From: Actinokineospora bangkokensis
GTDB lineage: Bacteria > Actinomycetota > Actinomycetes > Mycobacteriales > Pseudonocardiaceae
Direction: 5' to 3'
Assembly (NCBI RefSeq): GCF_001940455.1
Contig: NZ_MKQR01000006.1
Coordinates: forward strand, 62,001 to 126,000
DNA: 64,000 bases
Under the pieces are notes generated by a model. It saw nothing but the letters and a program-made list of their open reading frames with translations, ran no database searches and was not told the origin of the DNA. The first letter of the stretch is position 1. Each line of letters starts with the position of its first letter. A program made the translations under genes and the position numbers. Below are positions 7,488 through 16,533 of this stretch, piece by piece.

Positions 7488-8954
7488 ATGGCCGAGAACC
7501 CCGCCACCGACCCCACCGCGCGGACCGAGCACCTGCGCAAGCTCGACCAGGACCACGTGTGGCACCCGTACACGCCCACCGACGACTACCTGGCGGCCAA
7601 GCCGCTGGTGATCGACCACGGCGAGGGTGTGTACCTGGTGGACTCCGAGGGCAACCGCTACCTCGACGCCGGGTCCTCGCTCGGGGTCAACATCCACGGC
7701 CACCAGCGGCGCGAGCTCAACGAGGCGGTGGTGGCGCAGGCGGCGAAGATCGCCCACACCACCCTCTACGGGATGACCCACCCCGGCGCGGCGGAGCTGG
7801 CCGAGCGGCTGGCGAAGCTGGCCCCGGAGGGCATCGAGAAGGTGCTGTTCCTGGAGAGCGGGTCCAGCGCGGTGGAGACGGCCATGAAGATGGCGTTCTC
7901 CTACTGGGTGTTCAAGGGCCAGCCGCAGCGCAACAAGTTCGTCTCCATGACCGGGGCGTTCCACGGCGACACCATCGGCGCGCTGTCGGTGGGCCAGATG
8001 ACGATCCTCAAGAACTTCTACCAGCCGCTGCTGCGCGAGACGAGCGCGTTCGCCCAGCCCTACTGCTACCGCTGCACGCTGTGCGCGGACAACTGCACGC
8101 TCGCCTGCGCCGACACCCTGGAGGACGTGCTCGCCCGAGAGGGCGACCAAGTCGCCGCGGTGCTGGTGGAGCCCAGGGTGCAGAACGTCAGCGGCATGGT
8201 CGTCGCCCGCGACGGGCACCTGGCCAGGGTCGCCGAGATCGCCAAGAAGCACGGGGTGCTGCTCATCGCCGACGAGCTGGGCACCGGCTTCGGCCGCACC
8301 GGCCCGATGTTCGCCTGCGAGGCCGACGGGGTCAAGCCCGACATCCTCTGCGTCGGCAAGGGCCTCACCGGCGGGTACATGCCGCTGACCGCCACCATGG
8401 CCACCGGCGAGGTGTTCGACGCCTTCCGCGGCGACGGCAAGATGCTGCTGTCCGGCCACACCTTCTCCGGCAACCCCATGGCCGTCGCCGTCGCGCTCGC
8501 CAGCCTCGACCTGTTCGAGAAGGACGACGTGATCAACCACGGCAAGCAGCTGGCCGTGGTGCTGGCCGAGGAGCTGGCGAAGTTCCACGACATCCCGCAC
8601 GTGGGCGACGTGCGCCAGTGCGGCCTGCTCGCCGCGGTGGAGCTGGTGGCCGACGAGCGGACCCGGGAGCCGTTCGACTGGACGCTCAACGTCGCCCCGC
8701 GCATCACCGAGCGGTGCAAGGAACTCGGCATGATCATCCACTCGGCGCCCAGCGACACCATCGTCATCGTGCCGCCGCTGGCCATGACCGAGGAGGAGGT
8801 CCGGACCATGGCCCGGATCCTGCACCAGGCCACCAGCGAGGTCGTCGCCGCCGTGCAGGCCGAGCTGGCCGCGGCCGCGACCACCGAGGTGCCGGTGACG
8901 GTCACCGTGCCGTCGCCCGCGGAGAGCCAGGCGGCGGAGCCCACGCCCGCCTGA
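7488..8954 (+). CDS. Class III PLP aminotransferase (BioA / omega-transaminase group)
   Basis: The 488-residue product has the full class III fold-type I layout. It shows the Gly-rich SGSSAVETAMK phosphate-binding stretch, the Asp of the DELGTGFGRTG block, and the PLP lysine Lys291 in GKGLTGGYMPL. A Cys-rich insert (CYRCTLCADNCTLAC) lies near residue 190. The order of motifs is close to adenosylmethionine-8-amino-7-oxononanoate aminotransferase, but no biotin genes are nearby. An aldehyde or ketone amination in the cluster product, or on the small peptide, is more plausible. The last 40 residues are an Ala/Pro/Thr-rich tail. It stands alone between a divergent P450 and a palindromic element. 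Confidence 0.85.
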   Translation: MAENPATDPTARTEHLRKLDQDHVWHPYTPTDDYLAAKPLVIDHGEGVYLVDSEGNRYLDAGSSLGVNIHGHQRRELNEAVVAQAAKIAHTTLYGMTHPGAAELAERLAKLAPEGIEKVLFLESGSSAVETAMKMAFSYWVFKGQPQRNKFVSMTGAFHGDTIGALSVGQMTILKNFYQPLLRETSAFAQPYCYRCTLCADNCTLACADTLEDVLAREGDQVAAVLVEPRVQNVSGMVVARDGHLARVAEIAKKHGVLLIADELGTGFGRTGPMFACEADGVKPDILCVGKGLTGGYMPLTATMATGEVFDAFRGDGKMLLSGHTFSGNPMAVAVALASLDLFEKDDVINHGKQLAVVLAEELAKFHDIPHVGDVRQCGLLAAVELVADERTREPFDWTLNVAPRITERCKELGMIIHSAPSDTIVIVPPLAMTEEEVRTMARILHQATSEVVAAVQAELAAAATTEVPVTVTVPSPAESQAAEPTPA

Positions 8955-8987
8955 GGCCGGTACCGGGTGCGCGGGATCTTCCGGCAG

Positions 8988-9135
8988 GCTCGATGCGGTG
9001 GTTGCGCTTGGTCGGGGCCCCTACGGCGATCATGTGCTGCGGGCGGGGAAAAGGCGGGCTGAAAAGACGCCCGCCCGTCCCGTTTGGGTAGCACATGATC
9101 GCCTCCCCCGACCAAGCACAACCACCCCATCGAGC
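8988..9135. repeat. 148-bp palindromic element, copy 1
   Basis: Long inverted repeats run from GCTCGATG at 8988 to CATCGAGC at 9135. Inside are GCTTGGTCGGGG / CCCCGACCAAGC, GGCGATCATGTGCT / AGCACATGATCGCC, and a central GC-rich hairpin (GGCGGGC / GCCCGCC). A second element of exactly 148 bp lies at 55175-55322 with the same core but different outer arms that again pair with each other. No transposase is present. It resembles a MITE or REP-type element. It lies downstream of the aminotransferase and may also act as a terminator. Confidence 0.8.
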
Positions 9136-9231
9136 ACCCCCGTAGCCGGGCTGCCGGTTGCGGGGGTGGTTGCTTTGTGGGCAGGGAGAAGGACAGCGGG
9201 ACTGGGCGGGTGGGTCGACCCAGCGTGGTCA

Positions 9232-9263
9232 GAAGGCGGGTGGCCTCCGGGCCACCCGCCTTC
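9232..9263. terminator. Bidirectional terminator, 14-bp stem
   Basis: GAAGGCGGGTGGCC (9232-9245) pairs perfectly with its complement (9250-9263) over a 4-base loop. Flanking AGGACAGCG / CGCTGTCCT (9189-9197 / 9265-9273) can extend it. It lies downstream of the minus-strand thioesterase, so it terminates the NRPS-thioesterase operon and possibly the aminotransferase transcript. Confidence 0.75.
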
Positions 9264-9286
9264 TCGCTGTCCTGGGGGGAACCCTC

Positions 9287-10027
9287 CTACCGGACCGGGA
9301 GGGCCAGCTCCTCCCGCACCACGACGGCGACCGCGTCGGGCGGGCCCGCGTGGTAGAAGTGCCCGCCGGGGAACGAGTGCACGGTCAGCGCGCCGGTGGT
9401 CACATCCGCCCACCGCCGGATCTCGACCGCGTCCACCTGCGGGTCGTCCACCCCGGTCAACGCCGACACCGGGCAGTCCAGCACGGCGCCGGGCAGCTCG
9501 CGGTAGGTCTCGTTCAGCGTGAAGTCGGCCCGCAGGCCCGGCAGGAACACCCGCACCAGGTCCGGCTGCTCCACCAGCTCCCGGGGCGTGCCGCCCATGG
9601 CCACCACCGCGTCCAGGAACTCCTCCGGTCCCAGCCGGTGCAGCGGGGGGAACCGGGCGGGCAGGTGCGGCGGCCGCCGCCCGGACACCAGCAGCCGCAG
9701 CGGCGGGCGCGGCCCGGTGTTGAGCACCCGGGCGACCTCGTAGGCCACGGCCGCGCCCATGCTGTGCCCGAACAGCGCGTAGGGCCGGTCCGCGTCCGCC
9801 TCGACGGCCGCCGCCAGCGGCGCCACGACCTCGGCCATCGACGTCGCCGCGGGCTCGCGCAACCGGGACTCGCGCCCGGGCAGGACCACGGCCCGCACGC
9901 CCACACCGGGCGCGAGCGCCCGTGCCCACGGCCGGAAGAACCCGCCACCACCGCCCGCGTGCGCGACGCAGTACAGCAGCACCGGGGCGTCCTCCGGGCC
10001 GAAGTGCTTGACCCAGGTGCCGCTCAC
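9287..10027 (-). CDS. Type II thioesterase (editing / proofreading)
   Basis: The 246-residue alpha/beta-hydrolase has the nucleophile motif GHSMG, the acid in the TGVDD stretch and the catalytic His in PGGHFYH, the standard pattern of stand-alone TEII enzymes. They remove wrongly loaded or stalled acyl and aminoacyl groups from carrier domains. It is translationally coupled to the large NRPS-KS gene: the GTG start at 10025-10027 overlaps the NRPS stop as GTGA. A chain-releasing role is less likely, because release TEs are normally fused to the last module and this cluster's last module is not visible here. Confidence 0.92.
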   Translation of the reverse strand: MSGTWVKHFGPEDAPVLLYCVAHAGGGGGFFRPWARALAPGVGVRAVVLPGRESRLREPAATSMAEVVAPLAAAVEADADRPYALFGHSMGAAVAYEVARVLNTGPRPPLRLLVSGRRPPHLPARFPPLHRLGPEEFLDAVVAMGGTPRELVEQPDLVRVFLPGLRADFTLNETYRELPGAVLDCPVSALTGVDDPQVDAVEIRRWADVTTGALTVHSFPGGHFYHAGPPDAVAVVVREELALPVR

Positions 10028-13000
10028 GCGTCCCCCGCCCGCAGCACGACGTGCCCGGCTGACCCCGTGGCGCCCACCGCCGTCACCAGCGCGCGCGCCG
10101 CCGCGTCCGGCCACGGCTCGGCCTCGGCGGGGAACCGCAGGGGCAGCGCGCCCAGGTCCACCAGCCCGGTCTCCCGGGCCACGAGCGAGGGGGCCAGGGC
10201 CCGGTGCCGCAGCTGGAGCAGCACCTTGGTCACCTGGGCCAGCCCCGAGGCGGCCTCCGCGTGCCCGACGTTCGGCTTCACCGTCCCTACCGCGACCGGG
10301 TGCCCGGCGAACAGCTCGCCCAGCGCCTGCACCTCGGCCGCGTCCGACAGCGCGGCGCCGGAGGCCGCGCACTCGACGTAGCCGATGTCCTCCGGCTCGC
10401 GGCCCGCGTCCCGCAGCGCGTCGGCCAACGACCGCCGCAGCTCGGCCACGTCGGGTGTGCCGAAGCGGGACGTGCCGCCGCCGTGGGAGACCCACGCCGA
10501 CTCGATGACCCCGTGCACGGTGTCGCCGTCCGCGCGCGCGTCCGGCAGCCGCCGCAGCAGCAGCGCCCCGACGCCCTCGCCCGGCGACCACCCGCCTGCC
10601 TCCGGGTCGAACGCCCGGCCCGGCGCCGCCGCCACGAGGCCGAGGCCCCGCAGCACGTCCGCGTGGTAGGGGTGCAGCAGCAAGTTCGCCGCGCCGACGA
10701 CGGCGGCGTCGCAGTCGCCCGCGCGGAGGCTGTCGACGGCCAGCCGCAGCGCGGTGAGCGAGGACGAGCAGGCGGTGTCGACGGCCAGGCTGGGCCCGCG
10801 GAAGTCGAAGGCGTGGGAGACGCGGTTGGCGACCTCCGAGCCGGTGCCCGAGACCGTCGCCGCCTCGCCCGCGCGCCAGCGGTCGGTGCCCAGCAGGCGG
10901 TGGTCGTGCCACATCAACCCGACGAACACCCCCACCCGGCCCAGCGACGCCGGGGTGTGGGCGGCGTCCTCCAGGCACGACCAGACGACCTCCAGCAGCT
11001 GCCGCAGCTGCGGGTCCAGCGCCTCGCCCTCGGCCGGGGCGATGCCGAACACCGCGCTGTCGAAGCCCGCCACGTCGTCGAGGTAGCCGCCGGGGGGAGC
11101 GCCGGGGCGCTCGGCGGCGCCGACAGCGCAGTGGCCCGCGGACAGGTTGCGCCACAGGGTCTCCAGGTCGGGCGCGCCGGGGTAGCGGCCAGCCATGCCC
11201 ACGACGGCGATCTCCTCGCGGGCCGAAGGCGGGCGCACCCGCTCCACGACCCCGCCCAGGAAGGACTGGAGGAACACGTGGTCCGCGCCCAGGTCGAGCG
11301 CGTCCCGCACCGGTTCCGCGCGCACCGAGCCGATGGGGCACAGCCCGAGCCCGAACAGGGCCTGGTTGTCCATGAGCAGCTGCCCCGCGTACCCGGCCTC
11401 CAGCGCCAGGAACCGCTCGGTGTCCTCGGCGTAGAGCGGGCGCACCGCCCGCGTCTCACCGACCAGGAACAGCTCGAAGGCGGCCGCGTCGTGCACCGGG
11501 CGGTTGTAGAGGAAGTGCGCCGAGCGGGTCAGCTGCGAGCCGTCCGACAGGCGGCGCAGCGCGTGCTCGTCGGGGTGGTAGTAGTACACGCCAGGCTCCA
11601 CACCGGACACCCTGCCCGCGCGGACGTGCACGTAGAACTGCACGCCGTAGGTGCTGCCCGCCGACGGGTAGCGGCGCAGGCCGTTGTCCGCGGGCCGCAG
11701 CAGGCCCAGCAGCGCGGCGAGGTCGGCGAACGGCACCGCGTCCGCGGTGAAGTCGCGCCTGCTCCCGCGCAGGAGGCAACGCACCGCGTCGGCGGGGTTG
11801 TCGGGCAGCGGCACTGGGGTGCCGTCCGCGCGCAAGTCCTTGCGCGCGGCGGCAAAACCTTCCTTCGCCTCCGCCGACAGCACGTCCACCACCTCGGGCT
11901 CGGGTTCCACCTCGGCGGGTGGCGCGCAGGGCACCCCCAGGTGCGCGACGATGCCGTCGACGGTCGGGTCGTCCAGCAGCGCCGACACGGGGATGCGCAC
12001 GCCGAAGGCGTCGTGGACCCGACCGGACAGGCGGACCATGGTGAACGAGGTCGCGCCCTGGTCCCACAGGTCGACCGCCGGGTCCACCTCCGCGCCGATC
12101 AGCTCGCCCAGCACCGACAGCACCAGCTCCCGCGCGTCCGGCCGGGCGGGCGCCGCCGGGGCGGCCGGGGGTGGCCACGGCAGGGCGGCCCGGTCCAGCT
12201 TGCCGTTGGACGTCGCCGGGAACGCCGCCACCACCCCGACCCGGTTGGGCACCATGTAGTCGGGCAGGGCGGCGCCGACGTGCGCGCGCAGCTCCTTCGC
12301 CGTCGGCGCCGCGCCCGGCGCGGGCACCACGTACGCGACGAGCTTGCGCTCGCCGCCGTCGTCGCGGGTCACGGCCACCGCGTCGGCCACCGCCGGGTGG
12401 GCGCGCAGGCGGTGCTCGACCTCCCCCAGCTCCACCCGGAACCCGCGGATCTTGACCTGGTGGTCGGCGCGGCCGAGGAAGACCAGGTCGCCGGTGCCGG
12501 TGAACGCGGCCCGGTCGCCCGTGCGGTACATCCGGGTGCCGGGCGGGTCGTAGGGGCAGGGGGTGAAGCGCTCGTCGGTCAGCTCCGGGCGGTTGCGGTA
12601 GCCCTCGCTGAGCACCTCCCCGGCGATGAACAGGTCGCCCTCCTCCTCCACCCCGCACGGGCGCAGGTCGTCGTCGAGGACGTAGTAGCGGGCGTTGTCG
12701 ATGGGCTTGCCGTAGGGGATGCTGCGCCAGGCCGGGTCGACCTCGCCCACGCGGAACCAGTTCGACCACACCGTCGCCTCGGTGGCACCGCCCAGGCTGA
12801 TGAGGTCGACGGCCCGGAAGCAGGCGCGCAGCCGGTCGGGCAGCCACAGCGGGGTGTAGTCGCCGCTGAGGAAGGCCAGCCGCAGCCCGGCGGCGCGCGG
12901 GTCGCCCACGTGCGCGTCCAGCAGCGGGGCGAGGTGGGCCAGCGTGGTCGGCGCGGAGTTCCAGAAGGTGATCGGCTCGTCGAGCAGCACGTCGAGCAGC

Positions 13001-16000
13001 AGGGCCGGGTCGCGCTGCTGCTCGACGTCGGCCAGGTACACCGACGCGCCCCACGCGGGTAGGCAGAGCAGGTCGAACACCGACAGGTCGAAGCCGAGCG
13101 ACGTGACGCACAGGCCCACGTCGGCGGGACCGAAGCCGAACTCCCGCCCCGCCCAGGCCAGCAGGTTGTGCACCGCCCGGTGCGCCACGGCCACGCCCTT
13201 GGGCCGCCCGGTGCTGCCGGAGGTGAAGATGACGTAGGCGGTGGCGTCCTCGTCGGTGCCCGGGTCGGGGTCGGTCAGCGCTTCACCCTCCGGAACGTCA
13301 CCGCCCAGAACGTCACCGCCCAGCTGGTCCGCGCACACCTCGGGCAACCCGGTGGCGCCCGCGAGGTCGGAGGTGGTGACGACGGCCGCGGCGGCGCCGT
13401 CGCCCAGCATCACCCCGGCCCGCTCGACCGGCAGCGACGGCTCCACCGGCAGGTAGGCGCCCCCGGCCTTGAGCACCCCGTAGACGGCCGCGACGAGCTG
13501 CGGGGTGCGGGCCATCCGGATGCCGACGACGGACCCGGGCCCGACCCCGAGCCCCCGCAGGGCCGCGGCGACGCGGTTGGCGGCGGCGTTCAGCTCGCCG
13601 TAGGTCATCGTGCCGCCGCGGTGGCGCACGGCGACGGCGTCGGGGTGGGCCGCCGCCTGGGCCTCGAAGAGGCGGTGGACCGGGCCGTCGTGGGGGAACG
13701 GGCGGGCGGTGTCGTTGGCCAGGCGCAGCGTGCGGTGGCGGGCGGCGTCCCGCCCGCACGGCGCGCCCCACTCGTCGGCCTCGGCGCCCAGGCGCTCCAG
13801 GAGCACCCGGTAGGCGGCGAAGACGTGCGTGAGGGCGTCCGGGGGGAAGGCGCCGTCGGTGGCGTCCCAGAACACCGCCAGGTCGTCACCGCCCTCGTCG
13901 ATGGCGATGCAGTCCAGGGCGACGTCCGGGGTGCAGGTGAGCCACCCGGCGGCGGCCACCCCCTCGGGCAGCGGCGACCCGGCCAGCTCCAGCAGCCCCG
14001 TGCACACCACCGGGTAGCCGCCCGCGCCGCGGTTGCGCAGCACGTGGGCGCGCAGCTCGGCCAGCCCGTCGGCGTCGTCGGCCCGCTCGTCGGCGGTGAT
14101 CAGCTCGTGCGCGGCCAGCGCGCCCTCGGTGAACGGCCTGCCCTCCGGCGGCCGGGGCACCCAGCTCAGCACGGTGGCCTCCGCGGGCCGGAACCGCTCG
14201 ACGGCGGGCGACCAGCGCACCAGCGGCACCGCGAACGACCCGGGCACGTGCACGCCCAGCGCCTCGGTGAGCGCGGTGATGAGCACCGCGTCCAGCGACA
14301 CCCCCAGGCGCTGGGCCCGCTGCCGCACCCGCGACCACCCCGGGATGACGGCGGTGACGCGGGTGCGCGGCCCGGCGCCCGCCAGCGGCGGGCCCGGTGG
14401 CAGGGCGGCGACGCGGTCCTTCCAGTGCGCCTTCGCGGCGGCGTGCCCCGGGCCCTGCCGCAGCTCCCGGCGGTGCTCGACGAGCGCCGCCATCGGCTCA
14501 CCGGCGACGACCCGCGCCGAGGGGTCGCGGTAGCGGCGCATCAGCTCGCGCAGGAGCAGGTGGGTGCTGCGGCCGTCGGCGACGAGCAGGTCGATGGCCA
14601 CGAGCACGGTCGCTCGACCCCCGTGCGCGCTCACCCGGACCTCCGCGCGGGGCAGCCTGCCGAGCGGGAACGCCCGGTGGGCCAGGTCGCGCAGGACGGC
14701 CTCCGGCTCCGCGTGGCACACCGGGATGCGCCAGCCGTCCGGGACCGCGTCGTGCACCACCGCGGCGCCCTCGTGGGTGACCGCAGTGCGCAGCACCTCG
14801 TGGTCGGAGAGCAGGCCCAGCCACGCGGCTTCGAGCGCGGGCAGGTCGAGCTGGTCGACGGTGAACCCGTGCGCGACCTGGCACCCCGTCCACGGGCCGA
14901 CGCCGCCGGTCACCCGGGAGACGACGTAGGCCTGCTGCAACCCGTTGACCGGCAGCGCGCCCGCCTCGTCGCCGGGCCACAGCCAGCGCAGGGTGTTGGC
15001 GAACCAGGCGAACGCCGCCTCCACCGCACCGGGCGCGAACGCCGACGCCACCACGTCCCAGCGCAGCACCAACCCGCCGTCGCGCTCGGCGACCTGCGCG
15101 TCCAGCGCCACCCCGGACGTGCGGCTCAGCGCGTAGGACCCGTCCGAGGCGCCCGACCCCAGTTCCAGCAGGCTCGTGAACACCACCGGGAACGGACCCC
15201 GGCCGCGCAGACCGCGCTGCACCGCCACCCCCGGCACGGCCACGTGGTCGAGGTCGGCGCGCAGCCGCTCGTGGGTGCGCCGCGCCGCGTCGGCCAGCGG
15301 CAGGCCCTCGGACGGTCCCGCGACCGCGAACGCCGTCGAGGTGAACGGACCCACCACGGCGTCCACGGCCGAGGGCAGCACCAGCCGCGCGTTCGTCGTC
15401 AGCACCACGGTGAACGCGGGATCCTCGGTGAACCGCCGCACCGCCTCGGTGAACACCGTCAGCACCAGTGCCGTGGGGGAGACCTCCGCCGTCGCGGCGG
15501 CGGCCCGCACCGACGCCCACTCGCGCGGGCTGAGCAGGCAGGTGTGCGGTTCGCTCGACCCGGTGACCGGCGATAGGGCTGGTCCCGGCGGCATCTCCCG
15601 CGCCCGCTCCACCAGTGCGGCGAGGGAGGCGCGATAGGCGTCGGTGCGGCTGTGCTCGTCCAGGGCGACGATCACGTCACGCAGGTGCGGCTGTGGCTCG
15701 GGCAGGGAGTGCTCGGGGTCGTCGAGCAACGCGCGCAGCTGGTCAACGAGCAGCGCGAGCCCGGCGCCGTCGATGATGAGCGCATCGATCGCCAGGTGCA
15801 GCACGCCCGAACCGTCCGGCAGGGCGGTCGCGGCGACACTCCACAGCAGCGGGTCGTCCACGGTGTGCGGGCGGTGCGCGAGCGCGGCCCGGGTCGCCTC
15901 CACGTCGGTGCCGACCGGGAACTCCCAGGCCGGGGCCTCCCGCATGACCCGCTGGGTGCCGTCGTCGGACACGGTCAACCGCAGGGCGTCGTGGTGGTCC

Positions 16001-16440
16001 ACCAGCCGCGCCCACGCCGCGCGCACCCGCCCAGCGTCGAACCGGGTGACGGGGTACTCGCGGTAGATGTGGCAGCCGATGCCGTCCCCTGTGGACTTGC
16101 CGAGCAGGTACGCCTCCTGCAACGGCGTCAGCGGGAACGGCTCGTACCGGGAGCCCGGATCGGGCCGCAACACGGGGAGGTGACCGCCGCCGGAGCCCGC
16201 CAGCGCCAGCTCCGCCAGGGCGCGCGGATCGCGGCACCCCCGGGCGGCTTCGGGCGACAAGTCGACCCCGAGCGCGATGCCGACCTCCACCACCACCCGC
16301 GCCGCGGCCAGCGAGCCCAGCCCCAGGTCGGTGAACGGGGTGTCCTCGGTGACCCGCGAACCCGGGGGCAGGACCCCGCGCACCACCTCCAGCACCGCCG
16401 CCGTGGCTCCCGCGAGTCCCTGTCGGCCATGGTCGTGCAT
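10024..16440 (-). CDS. Hybrid NRPS-PKS protein: PCP-Cy-Cy-A(Cys)-PCP-Ox-KS
   Basis: The 2138-residue multidomain enzyme reads in order: carrier domain (Ser43 in GLGSL); two heterocyclisation domains (from about residues 95 and 495) with intact DxxxxD motifs (DALIID, DLLVAD); adenylation domain (about 915-1420; FTSGSTGRPKG); second carrier (GATSF, about 1463); an FMN oxidase domain of the SagB/nitroreductase kind (about 1530-1730; RRYPSAGSTYG); and a ketosynthase (about 1742-2138; Cys1891 in DTACSSS). The adenylation pocket, read by eye, is D-L-F-N-F-S-L-V-W-K, close to the known cysteine code, so a thiazoline oxidised to thiazole is expected. The KS lacks the first catalytic His (ECAASG in place of EAHGTG), which suggests non-elongating transfer. 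There is no AT, as expected in a trans-AT system. The first carrier has no adenylation partner in this protein and probably receives chlorothreonine from outside. Confidence 0.92.
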   Translation of the reverse strand: MHDHGRQGLAGATAAVLEVVRGVLPPGSRVTEDTPFTDLGLGSLAAARVVVEVGIALGVDLSPEAARGCRDPRALAELALAGSGGGHLPVLRPDPGSRYEPFPLTPLQEAYLLGKSTGDGIGCHIYREYPVTRFDAGRVRAAWARLVDHHDALRLTVSDDGTQRVMREAPAWEFPVGTDVEATRAALAHRPHTVDDPLLWSVAATALPDGSGVLHLAIDALIIDGAGLALLVDQLRALLDDPEHSLPEPQPHLRDVIVALDEHSRTDAYRASLAALVERAREMPPGPALSPVTGSSEPHTCLLSPREWASVRAAAATAEVSPTALVLTVFTEAVRRFTEDPAFTVVLTTNARLVLPSAVDAVVGPFTSTAFAVAGPSEGLPLADAARRTHERLRADLDHVAVPGVAVQRGLRGRGPFPVVFTSLLELGSGASDGSYALSRTSGVALDAQVAERDGGLVLRWDVVASAFAPGAVEAAFAWFANTLRWLWPGDEAGALPVNGLQQAYVVSRVTGGVGPWTGCQVAHGFTVDQLDLPALEAAWLGLLSDHEVLRTAVTHEGAAVVHDAVPDGWRIPVCHAEPEAVLRDLAHRAFPLGRLPRAEVRVSAHGGRATVLVAIDLLVADGRSTHLLLRELMRRYRDPSARVVAGEPMAALVEHRRELRQGPGHAAAKAHWKDRVAALPPGPPLAGAGPRTRVTAVIPGWSRVRQRAQRLGVSLDAVLITALTEALGVHVPGSFAVPLVRWSPAVERFRPAEATVLSWVPRPPEGRPFTEGALAAHELITADERADDADGLAELRAHVLRNRGAGGYPVVCTGLLELAGSPLPEGVAAAGWLTCTPDVALDCIAIDEGGDDLAVFWDATDGAFPPDALTHVFAAYRVLLERLGAEADEWGAPCGRDAARHRTLRLANDTARPFPHDGPVHRLFEAQAAAHPDAVAVRHRGGTMTYGELNAAANRVAAALRGLGVGPGSVVGIRMARTPQLVAAVYGVLKAGGAYLPVEPSLPVERAGVMLGDGAAAAVVTTSDLAGATGLPEVCADQLGGDVLGGDVPEGEALTDPDPGTDEDATAYVIFTSGSTGRPKGVAVAHRAVHNLLAWAGREFGFGPADVGLCVTSLGFDLSVFDLLCLPAWGASVYLADVEQQRDPALLLDVLLDEPITFWNSAPTTLAHLAPLLDAHVGDPRAAGLRLAFLSGDYTPLWLPDRLRACFRAVDLISLGGATEATVWSNWFRVGEVDPAWRSIPYGKPIDNARYYVLDDDLRPCGVEEEGDLFIAGEVLSEGYRNRPELTDERFTPCPYDPPGTRMYRTGDRAAFTGTGDLVFLGRADHQVKIRGFRVELGEVEHRLRAHPAVADAVAVTRDDGGERKLVAYVVPAPGAAPTAKELRAHVGAALPDYMVPNRVGVVAAFPATSNGKLDRAALPWPPPAAPAAPARPDARELVLSVLGELIGAEVDPAVDLWDQGATSFTMVRLSGRVHDAFGVRIPVSALLDDPTVDGIVAHLGVPCAPPAEVEPEPEVVDVLSAEAKEGFAAARKDLRADGTPVPLPDNPADAVRCLLRGSRRDFTADAVPFADLAALLGLLRPADNGLRRYPSAGSTYGVQFYVHVRAGRVSGVEPGVYYYHPDEHALRRLSDGSQLTRSAHFLYNRPVHDAAAFELFLVGETRAVRPLYAEDTERFLALEAGYAGQLLMDNQALFGLGLCPIGSVRAEPVRDALDLGADHVFLQSFLGGVVERVRPPSAREEIAVVGMAGRYPGAPDLETLWRNLSAGHCAVGAAERPGAPPGGYLDDVAGFDSAVFGIAPAEGEALDPQLRQLLEVVWSCLEDAAHTPASLGRVGVFVGLMWHDHRLLGTDRWRAGEAATVSGTGSEVANRVSHAFDFRGPSLAVDTACSSSLTALRLAVDSLRAGDCDAAVVGAANLLLHPYHADVLRGLGLVAAAPGRAFDPEAGGWSPGEGVGALLLRRLPDARADGDTVHGVIESAWVSHGGGTSRFGTPDVAELRRSLADALRDAGREPEDIGYVECAASGAALSDAAEVQALGELFAGHPVAVGTVKPNVGHAEAASGLAQVTKVLLQLRHRALAPSLVARETGLVDLGALPLRFPAEAEPWPDAAARALVTAVGATGSAGHVVLRAGDA

Positions 16441-16533
16441 GCGCCACCCCCGTCAGCCAGCCGGTGTCGCCGCACCGTAAGCGGGCCCCGATGCGGTGGG
16501 CTGCTCAACTCTGGGCAGTAGCCGGGCCTCGCC
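16441..16533. promoter_or_regulatory. Divergent promoter region, NRPS / AT-ER
   Basis: The 93 bp between the NRPS start (minus) and the AT-ER start (plus) must carry promoters for both large operons. I see no clear -35/-10 pair and no good ribosome site for the GTG at 16534. The short stretch GCTCAACTCTGGGCAG (16503-16518) is the only AT-richer part. Confidence 0.4.

Noticed and set aside
2603-8954. Daptide-type RiPP cluster (peptide, M50 peptidase, class III aminotransferase, ABC exporter)
   Set aside because: The gene types overlap with daptide loci, but the peptide is far shorter and lacks the hydrophobic, Thr-ended cores, and no oxidative decarboxylase is beside it.
7488-8954. Biotin biosynthesis gene bioA
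   Set aside because: Motifs are BioA-like, but no other biotin gene is near and the neighbours are biosynthetic-cluster genes; kept as a general class III aminotransferase.
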